A stretch of 64,000 nucleotides of DNA, taken from Streptomyces xantholiticus (GTDB lineage: Bacteria > Actinomycetota > Actinomycetes > Streptomycetales > Streptomycetaceae). The stretch spans positions 62,001 through 126,000 of the forward strand of contig NZ_BMWB01000016.1 in the NCBI RefSeq assembly GCF_014651015.1, read 5' to 3'. How positions within the stretch are numbered: position 1 is the first letter of the stretch; each line of letters starts with the position of its first letter. Both the position numbers and the translations under genes were made by a program. Shown here in pieces: positions 33,035 through 41,687 of this stretch. A model generated the notes under the pieces. It searched no databases. It saw nothing but the letters and a program-made list of their open reading frames with translations, and had not been told where the DNA came from.

Positions 33035-33442
33035 GAGGGCAGCCTACGTTCTCATTTGCCGGACAGGCGTAAAGGCCTTGGCCTAAGCTGCTCACAACTG
33101 TCACAGCAGTGCGGTTCTGCATCAAGCACTTGACACGACTCCTGCTGTACCCGAATCCGGCGGAGTCGTGCCCGTCGATCGTGTCCGAATCCGGGGCGTG
33201 TGTTGCGGTACGCCCCTTGTGGTCCAACTGAACTACCCCGCTTTGTCGGACTTGTTCGCTATGCCCTCAGGTCACTCCCCTGGGTGATCTGCCGCGTACG
33301 CATAGTCCGTTCGGGCCATTCAAGATTGGGCCCCAAGGGGGTGTTGCGCTGTGCCCACCTTCCGTAACGTCCTCAACTGGCAGCGGTGAATATGCCGCTG
33401 CCGCCGTGGGGGAGCCTCGATTCGGGAGAGGACGGCGCCGGC
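33035..33442. promoter_or_regulatory. Divergent PBP/wblA control region
   Basis: 408 bases without a gene between the PBP and wblA starts. It is less GC-rich than the coding parts and contains a small dyad AGGCC-TT-GGCCT at 33073-33084 close to the PBP start. A long leader is expected for wblA, which is controlled by several developmental regulators in S. coelicolor. Promoter boxes are not assigned. Confidence 0.4.
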
Positions 33443-33787
33443 ATGGGCTGGGTAACCGACTGGAGTGCGCAGGCAGCCTGCCGCACGACGGATCCGGATG
33501 AACTGTTCGTACAAGGGGCAGCGCAGAACAGGGCCAAGGCGGTGTGCACGGGATGCCCGGTGCGTACCGAGTGCCTGGCCGACGCGCTCGACAACCGCGT
33601 CGAGTTCGGCGTATGGGGCGGGATGACCGAGCGGGAGCGGCGCGCACTGCTGCGCAGGCGCCCCACCGTCACCTCCTGGCGCCGTCTGCTTGAGACCGCA
33701 CGCACGGAATACGAGCGCAGCGCGGGAATCCTTCCCGTCGCCCTCGACGACGACGAGACCTACGAGGCGTACGCGGCAGTCGGCTGA
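33443..33787 (+). CDS. wblA: WhiB-like developmental regulator WblA
   Basis: A 114-residue Wbl protein, MGWVTDWSAQAACRTTDPDELF..., with the four iron-sulfur ligands in AAC, VCTGC and TEC (C-x29ish-C-x2-C-x5-C), the GVWGG turn and the basic ERRALLRRRP stretch. WblA of S. coelicolor (SCO3579) is a negative regulator of antibiotic production and is needed for the switch to sporulating aerial hyphae. Gene context (PBP upstream, ArsA pair downstream) matches. An upstream ATG at 33392 would add 17 residues not seen in the S. coelicolor protein as I recall it. Confidence 0.93.
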   Translation: MGWVTDWSAQAACRTTDPDELFVQGAAQNRAKAVCTGCPVRTECLADALDNRVEFGVWGGMTERERRALLRRRPTVTSWRRLLETARTEYERSAGILPVALDDDETYEAYAAVG

Positions 33788-33981
33788 CGTCGCCCGGCGA
33801 GTCCCGGTCCGGGTCGGGGTCGCCCTCGACTCGAGGGCCCAGGGCGGCGAGCGGTCGCAACGGCGTGCGCCCCGGGTGGGCGAGGCACGCCTGACGACCG
33901 TCCGCGCCCGTGCGTACGGGGCGCGTGTACGACGTCGGGTCGCGCCCCAGCAGGCGCGCGCCTTCGACGTCGCTGGTGCGG

Positions 33982-35331
33982 CTAAGCCGCCCCGGCCCGC
34001 GCGCTCCCGCCCGTCGCGAGGCGGTCGCCGATGGTGCGCAGGCCGGTGAGGTCGTGCACATCGCCGGGGAGTGCGGGCACTTCGGCCACCGCCACTTCCG
34101 GGTGGAGGGCGGTGAAACGGTCACGGGTGCGCTGCTCGCGTGCGAGTACCTGCATCCGTTCGGCATGCAGACGCAGCAGACCCGCGGTCATCTGCTGCGT
34201 GGTCTGTCCCGCGGCTGCGACGCTCTGCTGCTCTGCGGATGCCTCGGGGACTTGCGTTACCACTTCCGGCGCGCCGGCCGCGGGTCGGTCGGCTGCCGGT
34301 CGAGCTTCGGGGGAGCGACCCGCGGACGGCGATTCGGGAGAGACGGCCGCGGTGTCACGAACACCAGTCTTCCCGGGCCACTGATCCACAATGCCGGCTT
34401 CGTCAAGATTTTCCGCGGCTGCCAGCGCCCGCTCCGCGGACAGCCGCGCCGCCCCGCTGCCGTGCACACGGTTGAGCACCAGACCGGCCAGCGGCATGTC
34501 CTCCGCCGCCAGCCGCTCCACGAAGTACGCCGCCTCCCGCAACGCGTCGCGCTCTGGCGCCGCGACCACCAAGAACGCCGTCCCCGGGGCCTGCAGCAGC
34601 CGGTACGTCGCGTCCGCCCGGGTACGGAACCCGCCGAACATGGTGTCCATCGCGGCAACGAACGTCTGTACATCACGCAGCAGTTGGCCGCCCAGGAGCT
34701 TGCCCAGCGTGCCCGTCATCATCGACATGCCGACGTTGAGGAACTTCATCCCCGCCCGGCCGCCCATCTTCGCCGGGGTCATCAGCAGCTTGATGAACTT
34801 GCCGTCGAGGAACGAGCCCAGGCGCTTCGGCGCGTCCAGGAAGTCCAGCGCCGAGCGCGACGGCGGGGTGTCGACGACGATCAGGTCCCACTCGTCCCGC
34901 GCCCGCAGCTGGCCCAGCTTCTCCATGGCCATGTACTCCTGCGTGCCCGCGAAGCCGGCGGACAGGGACTGGTAGAAGGGGTTCCCCAGGATGGCGCGGG
35001 CACGCTCCGCGTCCGCGTGCGCCTCGACGATCTCGTCGAAGGTCCGCTTCATGTCGAGCATCATGGCGTGCAGTTGGCCGTCGCCCTTGATTCCCTCGAC
35101 CCTGCGCGGGGTGTTGTCCAGGGAGTCGATGCCCATGGACTGCGCGAGCCGCCGGGCCGGGTCGATGGTGAGGACGACCACCTTGCGTCCGCGCTCTGCC
35201 GCCCGTACGCCGAGGGCCGCGGCCGTGGTCGTCTTGCCGACGCCCCCGGCGCCGCAGCACACGATGATGCGCGTGGCCGGGTCCTCGATGAGCGGGTCGA
35301 CCTCGAGCCGGGCCGACGAGTCCAGGGTCAT
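33982..35331 (-). CDS. ArsA/GET3-family ATPase with extended C-terminus
   Basis: A 449-residue ion-transporting-ATPase family protein. It has the deviant Walker A CCGAGGVGKTTTAAALG (residues 25-41), LTIDPARRLAQSMG, switch motif IVVDTPPSRSALDFLD, and FLVVAAPERDALREAAYF. After residue about 310 there is an Ala/Pro/Glu-rich linker and a helical C-terminal part. The pair of adjacent ArsA-like genes downstream of wblA (SCO3577-SCO3578 in S. coelicolor, from memory) is conserved in Streptomyces; SCO3578 mutants were reported to affect development. A role in arsenite export is unlikely. Confidence 0.9.
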   Translation of the reverse strand: MTLDSSARLEVDPLIEDPATRIIVCCGAGGVGKTTTAAALGVRAAERGRKVVVLTIDPARRLAQSMGIDSLDNTPRRVEGIKGDGQLHAMMLDMKRTFDEIVEAHADAERARAILGNPFYQSLSAGFAGTQEYMAMEKLGQLRARDEWDLIVVDTPPSRSALDFLDAPKRLGSFLDGKFIKLLMTPAKMGGRAGMKFLNVGMSMMTGTLGKLLGGQLLRDVQTFVAAMDTMFGGFRTRADATYRLLQAPGTAFLVVAAPERDALREAAYFVERLAAEDMPLAGLVLNRVHGSGAARLSAERALAAAENLDEAGIVDQWPGKTGVRDTAAVSPESPSAGRSPEARPAADRPAAGAPEVVTQVPEASAEQQSVAAAGQTTQQMTAGLLRLHAERMQVLAREQRTRDRFTALHPEVAVAEVPALPGDVHDLTGLRTIGDRLATGGSARAGAA

Positions 35332-36290
35332 GAGCCCGCCCCTTGCTTACGCAGTTCCTTGGCCAGTTGGTAGAGGCCCGACAGGTCCACGCCCTCGGTC
35401 AGCATGGGGAGTTCGTACGCGCCCAGCTCCAGGACGTTCAGCGCCCTGCGCTGCTCCCGTTCCAGCTCCACACGCTGCGCGTGCTCGGCCGCCTGTTCCA
35501 GCAGCGGTGTGACGAGCGCTGCCCCACCGGACACACCGGCCGCCGTGAGGGCCTTGGTGATGGCCTCCCGCCGGCCGTTCTCCGCGTCGCGCACCGCGTC
35601 CTCGTCGAGGAGGTGCGGGCGGACCATGTTCACGATGGCATTGCCCACCGGGAGGCCCGCGGCACGCAGTTCGGCGACGCCGTCCGCGGTCTCCTGGACC
35701 GGCATCTCCTCCAGCAGGGTCACCAGGTGGACGGCCGTCTCCGGGGACTTGAGCACCCGCATCACCGCCTGCGCCTGATTGTGTATCGGACCGATCCTCG
35801 CCAGGCCCGCCACCTCGTCGTTGACGTTCAGGAAGCGGGTGATGCGGCCGGTGGGCGGGGCGTCCATGACCACGTAGTCGTAGACGAACCGCCCTTGTTT
35901 GTCCCGGCGGCGGACGGCCTCGCAAGCCTTGCCGGTCAACAGCACGTCACGGACGCCCGGCGCGATCGTCGTCGCGAAGTCGATGGCACCGATCTTCTTC
36001 AGGGCGCGGCCGGCGCCGCCGAGCTTGTAGAACATCTGGAGATAGTCGAGGAGGGCCCGCTCGGCGTCGATGGCCAGTGCGAACACCTCGCCACCGCCGG
36101 AGGAGACGGCGATCTTGCGCTCCTCGTAAGGAAGAGCCTCCGTCTCGAAAAGCTGGGCGATGCCCTGCCTGCCCTCGACCTCGACGAGAAGAGTCCGCTT
36201 TCCCTCGGTCGCGAGGGCGAGCGCGAGTGCGGCGGCAACCGTGGTCTTACCGGTCCCGCCCTTGCCGCTGACGACCTGGAGCCTGCTCAC
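35328..36290 (-). CDS. ArsA/GET3-family ATPase
   Basis: A 320-residue ATPase beginning SRLQVVSGKGGTGKTTVAAALALALA from GTG 36290, with LLVEVEGRQGIAQLF, DYVVMDAPPTGRITRFLNV and an acidic helical C-terminus. It overlaps the next ArsA gene by 4 bp (ATGA), so the two subunits are translated together and may form a heteromer. The upstream ATG at 36314 has no better ribosome-binding site. Confidence 0.9.
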   Translation of the reverse strand: MSRLQVVSGKGGTGKTTVAAALALALATEGKRTLLVEVEGRQGIAQLFETEALPYEERKIAVSSGGGEVFALAIDAERALLDYLQMFYKLGGAGRALKKIGAIDFATTIAPGVRDVLLTGKACEAVRRRDKQGRFVYDYVVMDAPPTGRITRFLNVNDEVAGLARIGPIHNQAQAVMRVLKSPETAVHLVTLLEEMPVQETADGVAELRAAGLPVGNAIVNMVRPHLLDEDAVRDAENGRREAITKALTAAGVSGGAALVTPLLEQAAEHAQRVELEREQRRALNVLELGAYELPMLTEGVDLSGLYQLAKELRKQGAGS

Positions 36291-36407
36291 GTATTCGAGC
36301 CTAACCAGTCGCACCCCGCCCTACGCACGAGGCTGCCTGCGGGCTGCGTCACGTATGCGTCGGGCTGGGTCACGAAGCATGCCGGGGCTGCGGCTACAGT
36401 CGGCTCC

Positions 36408-36566
36408 ATGACCAAGTGGGAATACGCGACCGTGCCCCTTCTCGTGCACGCGACGAAGCAGATTCTGGACACCTGGGGCGAGGACGGCTGGGAGCTCGTC
36501 CAGGTCGTGCCCGGGCCCAACAACCCCGAGCAGTTGGTGGCCTACCTGAAGCGGGAGAAGCAGTGA
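36408..36566 (+). CDS. DUF4177 domain protein
   Basis: A 52-residue protein (MTKWEYATVPLLVHATKQILDTWGEDGWELVQVV...) with the WEY...GEDGWELV core of DUF4177. Its stop overlaps the start of the ridA-like gene (GTGA). Function unknown. Confidence 0.88.
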   Translation: MTKWEYATVPLLVHATKQILDTWGEDGWELVQVVPGPNNPEQLVAYLKREKQ

Positions 36567-37039
36567 GCGGCGCCATCGAGGGCAAGCTCGCCGAACTCGG
36601 CCTGCGGCTTCCCGAGGTCGTGCCGCCGCTGGCCGCCTACCAGCCGGCGGTGGTCTCCGGCGCGTACGTGTACACAGCGGGCCAGCTCCCGATGGTGGAG
36701 GGCAAGCTTCCGGTGACCGGCAAGGTCGGGGCCGAGGTCACCCCCGAGGAGGCCAAAGAGCTCGCCCGCACCTGCGCGCTGAACGCCCTGGCGGCCGTGA
36801 AGTCGGTCGCCGGCGACCTGGACCGTATCGCACGTGTGGTGAAGGTCGTCGGATTCGTGGCGTCCGCCTCCGACTTCACCGGCCAGCCCGCGGTCCTCAA
36901 CGGTGCGAGTGAACTGCTCGGTGAGCTGCTCGGTGACAAGGGAGTGCACGCGCGCAGCGCGGTCGGTGTCGCGGTGCTGCCGCTGGACGCTCCGGTCGAG
37001 ATCGAGATCCAGGTGGAACTCGTCCAGGACGGAAGCTGA
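36563..37039 (+). CDS. RidA family protein
   Basis: A 158-residue YjgF/YER057c/UK114-type protein (GTG start inside the previous gene). It has VSGAYVYTAGQLPMVEGKLPVTGKVG, the CALNALAAVKSVAGDLDRI helix and RSAVGVAVLPLDAPVEIEI. Canonical RidA enzymes carry an Arg in the C-terminal R-x4 motif (RSAVGVA here), consistent with a reactive-enamine deaminase, but the subfamily is the longer form found in actinobacteria. Coupled to DUF4177. Confidence 0.88.
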   Translation: MSGAIEGKLAELGLRLPEVVPPLAAYQPAVVSGAYVYTAGQLPMVEGKLPVTGKVGAEVTPEEAKELARTCALNALAAVKSVAGDLDRIARVVKVVGFVASASDFTGQPAVLNGASELLGELLGDKGVHARSAVGVAVLPLDAPVEIEIQVELVQDGS

Positions 37040-37061
37040 CCGAGCGCCCGTCCACGTCTCC

Positions 37062-37103
37062 ACGGCCCCGTGCCCGTCGGCTTCCCGGCGGGCACGGGGC
37101 CGT
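37062..37103 (+). terminator. Terminator after ridA
   Basis: 15-bp inverted repeat ACGGCCCCGTGCCCG (37062-37076) / CGGGCACGGGGCCGT (37089-37103) followed by TGCC. Confidence 0.85.
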
Positions 37104-37172
37104 TGCCGTCGAGGCCCGGCACCGGAAAGGCGGCTCTCGAACATCGGCGCGGAAGCGCATAGCATCCGCCCC

Positions 37173-38039
37173 ATGTCCAATGGTCAGTGGTACCCGCCGG
37201 AATGGCCCGACCGCATCCGCGCCCTGGCGAGCGGTGAGCTCACCGCCGTGGCCCCCAGGCGTGCCGCCACGGTGATGCTGCTGCGCGACACCACCCACGG
37301 CACCGTCGTCCACATGCTGCGCCGACGCGCCTCCATGGCCTTCGCCGGAGGCGCGTACGCGTACCCGGGCGGTGGTGTGGACCCCCGCGACGACCGGCCG
37401 GTGCGCTGGGCGGGCCCCTCGCTGGACACCTGGGCGGAGCGCCTCGGCGTCGACGACACCGCGTCCGCCCAGGCCATCGTGTGCGCGGCCGTACGCGAGA
37501 CGTTCGAGGAGGCCGGTGTCCTGCTGGCCGGCCCCACCCATGACACGGTCGTCGGCGACACGACGGGCGACGACTGGGAGGCCGACCGTCAGGCCTTGGT
37601 CGACAGGGGCCTGTCGTTCGCCGACTTCCTGGACCGCAGGGGGCTGGCGCTCCGTTCCGACCTGCTGGGCGCGTGGGCGCGCTGGATCACGCCGGAGTTC
37701 GAGCCGCGCCGGTACGACACCTGGTTCTTCGTGGCTGCCCTCCCCGAGGGCCAGCGCACCCGCAACGTCTCCACAGAGGCCGAGACCACCGTCTGGACCA
37801 GCCCCGCCGACGCCGTGGCCGGGTACGACAAGGGCGACCTGCTGATGATGCCGCCGACCGTCGCGACGCTCCGCACTCTCCAGCCGTACGCGACGGCTGC
37901 GCAGGTCCTGGAGGCGGCGGCGGGCCAGGACCTCACCCCGGTCCTGGCCGAGGCCCGGCTGGAGAACGAGGAGATCGTCCTGAGCTGGCCGGGCCACGAC
38001 GAGTTCACCAAGCACGTCCCCACCGGAGGCCCGCGATGA
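37173..38039 (+). CDS. NUDIX hydrolase (NUDT19-like)
   Basis: A 288-residue protein. AATVMLLRDT...VHMLRRRASMAFAGGAYAYPGGGVD opens the NUDIX fold, and the box is completed only about 40 residues later by AAVRETFEEAGVLLAG, so an insertion splits the usual GX5EX7REUXEEXGU. This split layout is typical of the NUDT19/CoA-diphosphatase-like group. Substrate not known. It overlaps the following MBL gene by 4 bp. Confidence 0.88.
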   Translation: MSNGQWYPPEWPDRIRALASGELTAVAPRRAATVMLLRDTTHGTVVHMLRRRASMAFAGGAYAYPGGGVDPRDDRPVRWAGPSLDTWAERLGVDDTASAQAIVCAAVRETFEEAGVLLAGPTHDTVVGDTTGDDWEADRQALVDRGLSFADFLDRRGLALRSDLLGAWARWITPEFEPRRYDTWFFVAALPEGQRTRNVSTEAETTVWTSPADAVAGYDKGDLLMMPPTVATLRTLQPYATAAQVLEAAAGQDLTPVLAEARLENEEIVLSWPGHDEFTKHVPTGGPR

Positions 38040-38875
38040 CCGACGCCGCCACTCTGCCGGGACAGCCCCGCGGCGGTGCGCTGTCGGGGCCCGCCACCGC
38101 CCGCGCCGTGAACGTCCTCGCCCCCAACCCGTCCGCGATGACCCTCGACGGCACCAACACCTGGATCGTCTCCGAGCCGGACTCCGACCTCGCGGTCGTC
38201 ATCGACCCCGGGCCGCTCGACGACGGCCACCTGCGTGCCGTGATCGACACAGCGGAACGGGCGGGCAAACGGATCGCCCTCACCCTGCTCACCCATGGCC
38301 ACCCCGACCACGCCGAAGGCGCGTCGCGTCTCGCCGAGCTGACCCGTACGAACGTCCGGGCACTCGACCCGGCGCTGCGGCTCGGCGACGAGGGGCTCGC
38401 CCCCGGCGACGTGATCACCACGGGCGGTCTCGAGATGCGGGTCGTCGCCACGCCCGGCCACACCGGGGACTCGCTCAGCTTTCACCTGCCCGCGGACCGG
38501 GCCGTGCTCACGGGCGACACGATTCTCGGCCGCGGCACGACCGTCGTCGCGCACCCCGACGGACGGCTCGGCGATTACCTCGACTCGCTCCGGCGGCTGC
38601 GCTCGCTCACCGTCGACGACGGCATCCACGTCGTGCTGCCGGGCCACGGACCGGTGCTCGACGACGCCCAGGGCGCCGTCGAGTTCTACCTCGCGCACCG
38701 CGCGAGCCGCCTGGCGCAGGTGGAGACGGCGGTCGAGAACGGCTGCACCACGGCCTCCGAGGTCGTGGCGAAGGTGTACGCGGAGGTGGACCGGTCCCTG
38801 TGGCCGGCCGCCGAGCTCTCCGTACGGGCCCAGCTCGAATACCTGCGGGAACACGGACTCATCGGTCCTGGCTAG
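38036..38875 (+). CDS. MBL-fold metallo-hydrolase
   Basis: A 279-residue protein of the LACTB2/glyoxalase-II-like group. It has MTLDGTNTWIV, LTHGHPDHAEG (HxHxDH), ATPGHTGDSLSF, VLTGDTILGRGTTVV, VLPGHGPVLDDA and a C-terminal winged-helix-like tail (AELSVRAQLEYLREHGLI). Translated together with the NUDIX gene. Substrate unknown; LACTB2 relatives are RNases. Confidence 0.9.
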   Translation: MTDAATLPGQPRGGALSGPATARAVNVLAPNPSAMTLDGTNTWIVSEPDSDLAVVIDPGPLDDGHLRAVIDTAERAGKRIALTLLTHGHPDHAEGASRLAELTRTNVRALDPALRLGDEGLAPGDVITTGGLEMRVVATPGHTGDSLSFHLPADRAVLTGDTILGRGTTVVAHPDGRLGDYLDSLRRLRSLTVDDGIHVVLPGHGPVLDDAQGAVEFYLAHRASRLAQVETAVENGCTTASEVVAKVYAEVDRSLWPAAELSVRAQLEYLREHGLIGPG

Positions 38876-38913
38876 GCCCGTCCGGCCGTCACGGACACGT
38901 GGCATGACGTGGG

Positions 38914-38936
38914 GCCGCCCGCATCGTGCGGGCGGC
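38914..38936. terminator. Bidirectional terminator between the MBL gene and crp
   Basis: GCCGCCCGCA / TGCGGGCGGC, 10-bp stem with 3-base loop, between convergent genes. Confidence 0.85.
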
Positions 38937-38971
38937 TCTCGGCGTCGTACAGGCCGTGTGGGCCTGTGGCG

Positions 38972-39646
38972 TCAGCGGGAACGCTTGGCCAGACGCTCCA
39001 CGTCCAGCAGGATCACCGCACGCGCCTCGAGCCGCAGCCAGCCGCGCTGCGCGAAGTCGGCCAGCGCCTTGTTCACGGTCTCGCGGGAGGCGCCGACCAA
39101 CTGGGCCAGCTCTTCCTGGGTGAGGTCGTGGACGACGTGGATGCCCTCCTCGGACTGCACACCGAAACGGCGCGACAGGTCGAGGAGCGCACGGGCGACA
39201 CGGCCCGGGACGTCGGAGAAGACCAGGTCGGACATCTGGTCGTTGGTCTTGCGGAGCCGGCGTGCGACCGCGCGCAGCAGCGCCGTGGCGACCTCGGGCC
39301 GGACGTTCAGCCAGGGCTGGAGGTCACCGTGGCCGAGCCCGAGCAGCTTGACCTCGGTCAGCGCGGTGGCGGTCGCGGTGCGCGGGCCCGGGTCGAAGAG
39401 GGACAGCTCGCCGATCAGCTCGCCGGGGCCGAGGACCGCCAGCATGTTCTCGCGGCCGTCGGGGGAGGTGCGGTGGAGCTTGACCTTGCCTTCGGTGACC
39501 ACGTAGAGGCGGTCGCCCGGTTCGCCCTCGTGGAAGAGCGCGTCGCCGCGGGCGAGCGTCGCTTCACTCATCGAGGCGCGGAGCTCCGCGGCCTGCTCGT
39601 CATCGAGCGCCGCGAAGAGCGGGGCGCGCCGCAGAACGTCGTCCAC
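38972..39646 (-). CDS. crp: Crp/Fnr family regulator (cAMP receptor protein)
   Basis: A 224-residue protein. The N-terminal cyclic-nucleotide-binding domain has GDALFHEGEPGDRLYVVTEGKVKLHR and PGELIGELSLFDPGPRTATATALTE (phosphate-binding cassette). The C-terminal winged helix has LTQEELAQLVGASRETVNKALADFAQRGWL. This is the Streptomyces Crp that controls germination, development and antibiotic production with cAMP in S. coelicolor (SCO3571). It diverges from nth across 246 bp. Confidence 0.95.
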   Translation of the reverse strand: MDDVLRRAPLFAALDDEQAAELRASMSEATLARGDALFHEGEPGDRLYVVTEGKVKLHRTSPDGRENMLAVLGPGELIGELSLFDPGPRTATATALTEVKLLGLGHGDLQPWLNVRPEVATALLRAVARRLRKTNDQMSDLVFSDVPGRVARALLDLSRRFGVQSEEGIHVVHDLTQEELAQLVGASRETVNKALADFAQRGWLRLEARAVILLDVERLAKRSR

Positions 39647-39892
39647 GAGTTCTCTCCTTGTCGACCTGCTCAGGGGACGTTGGTCCCATGATGCCGGACT
39701 GTGCTGTGCCGGCCTGGGGACACTGTGCCCCGTGGGGCTCCGCCGGGGCAGGGACCCCGGTGGTAAACAATCGTGCGATCAATCACAACAAGTTTGACGC
39801 ACTGACGCGTGTCTCCCTACGGCAGGGGCCCGATCGGGTCCTGATTCCGGGCGACCGGGGCGGATGTCGGTGGTGGCCTTTAGGCTGGCCGG

Positions 39893-40780
39893 GTGTCCAA
39901 TTCGCCGGTGAGAACACAGGCCGAGGGGGCTGGGAGCGTGTCCGGTAAGCAGAATTCCGCTCTGGGCGAACAGCTGTCGCCCACCTCGGGCAAAAGGAAC
40001 AAAACGCCCAAACCGGAATCACGGCTGGCCATGGTCCGGCGTGCCCGCCGCATCAATCGCGAACTCGCCGACGCGTATCCGTACGCCCATCCGGAGCTCG
40101 ACTTCGAGAACGCCTTCCAGCTGCTGATCGCGACGGTCCTGTCCGCGCAGACCACCGACCTCCGGGTCAACCAGACGACGCCCGCTCTCTTCGCCAAGTA
40201 CCCCACCCCCGAGGACCTGGCGGCGGCGGAGCCGGAGGCGGTCGAGGAGATCATCCGCCCGACCGGGTTCTTCCGCGCCAAGACCAGGTCGATCATGGGG
40301 CTGTCCGCCGCCATCCGTGACGACTTCGGCGGCGAGGTCCCCGGTCGGCTGAAGGACCTGGTGACGCTGCCCGGTGTGGGCCGCAAGACCGCGTTCGTCG
40401 TACTGGGCAATGCCTTCGGTGTCCCCGGCATCACCGTGGACACACACTTCATGCGGCTGGCCCGCCGCTGGAAGTGGACCGACCAGGACGACCCGGTGAA
40501 GATCGAGGCCGAGATCGCCACGATCTTCCCCAAGAGCGAGTGGACCATGCTCTCGCACCGAGTCATCTTCCACGGTCGCCGGATCTGCCACGCGCGCAGG
40601 CCCGCCTGCGGCGCCTGCCCGATCACGCACCTCTGCCCTGCGTACGGGGAGGGCGAGACCGACCCCGAGAAGGCCAGGAAGCTCCTGAAGTACGAGAAGG
40701 GCGGCCAGCCCGGCCAGCGTCTCAAGCCACCCCCGGACTACCCGGGAAAACCGGCCCCGGCCCTGGGCGCGATCGAGTGA
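39893..40780 (+). CDS. nth: Endonuclease III
   Basis: A 295-residue base-excision-repair glycosylase/AP lyase. The helix-hairpin-helix LPGVGRKTAFVVLGNAF contains the catalytic Lys, and VDTHFMRLARR the catalytic Asp. The iron-sulfur cluster C-x6-C-x2-C-x5-C is exact (CHARRPACGACPITHLC). The N-terminal 50 residues are a polar extension. GTG 39893 gives the longest form; GTG 39938, behind GGGGG and GGGAG, is an equally good start. Acts on oxidised pyrimidines in DNA. Confidence 0.95.
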   Translation: MSNSPVRTQAEGAGSVSGKQNSALGEQLSPTSGKRNKTPKPESRLAMVRRARRINRELADAYPYAHPELDFENAFQLLIATVLSAQTTDLRVNQTTPALFAKYPTPEDLAAAEPEAVEEIIRPTGFFRAKTRSIMGLSAAIRDDFGGEVPGRLKDLVTLPGVGRKTAFVVLGNAFGVPGITVDTHFMRLARRWKWTDQDDPVKIEAEIATIFPKSEWTMLSHRVIFHGRRICHARRPACGACPITHLCPAYGEGETDPEKARKLLKYEKGGQPGQRLKPPPDYPGKPAPALGAIE

Positions 40781-40838
40781 CGCTCCCCGCCTGCGGAACG
40801 ATCGAAGCCCCTTGTGACGTTGTGGTGAGGGGGTGCCG

Positions 40839-41576
40839 ATGACACGCACAGGAGAAGAGACGTACCAGCGATTCGAACAGCACGGCGACGGCGAGGTGGT
40901 CGTCGACGGTGACGTGGTCGTCACCACCGAGGGACTGCCCGAGTGGCTCGAGCCCGTGGTGAGCGCCGTCGAGACCGTGGAGCCGCACCAGCTCAGCCGC
41001 TTCCTGCCGCCCGCGAGCGGACACGGCCGCCAGTCCGCCGTCCTCGTTCTCTTCGGCGAGGGGGCCAAGGGGCCCGAACTGCTGCTCATGGAGCGCGCCG
41101 GCACCCTGCGCTCGCACGCGGGCCAGCCCTCCTTCCCCGGCGGCGCGCTCGACCCGGAGGACGGCGACCCTGCGACGACCGGCCCGCTGCGGGCCGCGCT
41201 GCGCGAGGCCCGGGAAGAGACCGGTCTGGACCCGGCGGGAGTGCAGACCTTCGGCGTGCTGCCCAAGCTCTACATCCCGGTGAGCAGTTTCGTCGTGACG
41301 CCCGTATTGGGATGGTGGCGCACCCCCAGTCCGGTCGGAGCGGTCGATCCCGCCGAGACCGCGCGCGTCTTCACCGTGCCCGTGGCAGATCTCACGGACC
41401 CGGCCAACCGTGCGACGGCCGTGCACCCGCGCGGTCACGCAGGGCCCGCGTTCATGGTCGAAGGGGCGCTGGTCTGGGGTTTCACGGCCGGAGTCATCGA
41501 CCGGATCCTGCACTTCGCAGGCTGGGAGCGACCATGGGACCACACCAAGCAGGTGCCGCTGGACTGGCACGCATGA
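40839..41576 (+). CDS. NUDIX CoA pyrophosphatase-like protein
   Basis: A 245-residue protein with MERAGTLRSHAGQPSFPGGALD, which joins the UPF0035/CoA-specific motif to the NUDIX box completed by ALREAREETGLD. Relatives hydrolyse CoA to phosphopantetheine and 3',5'-ADP. It starts at ATG 40839 behind GAGGGGG, 58 bp after nth, and is followed by marP; the three genes probably share a transcript. Confidence 0.9.
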   Translation: MTRTGEETYQRFEQHGDGEVVVDGDVVVTTEGLPEWLEPVVSAVETVEPHQLSRFLPPASGHGRQSAVLVLFGEGAKGPELLLMERAGTLRSHAGQPSFPGGALDPEDGDPATTGPLRAALREAREETGLDPAGVQTFGVLPKLYIPVSSFVVTPVLGWWRTPSPVGAVDPAETARVFTVPVADLTDPANRATAVHPRGHAGPAFMVEGALVWGFTAGVIDRILHFAGWERPWDHTKQVPLDWHA

Positions 41577-41687
41577 CAGGCTGACCAAGAGCTGCGTTCC
41601 CGGCCGGGAGCGCAGCATCGAAACGCGGCGGCGCGCCGTGGCCCCACCCCAGCCGGACGGAGCACCGGCGACGACACTGCGAGGCAA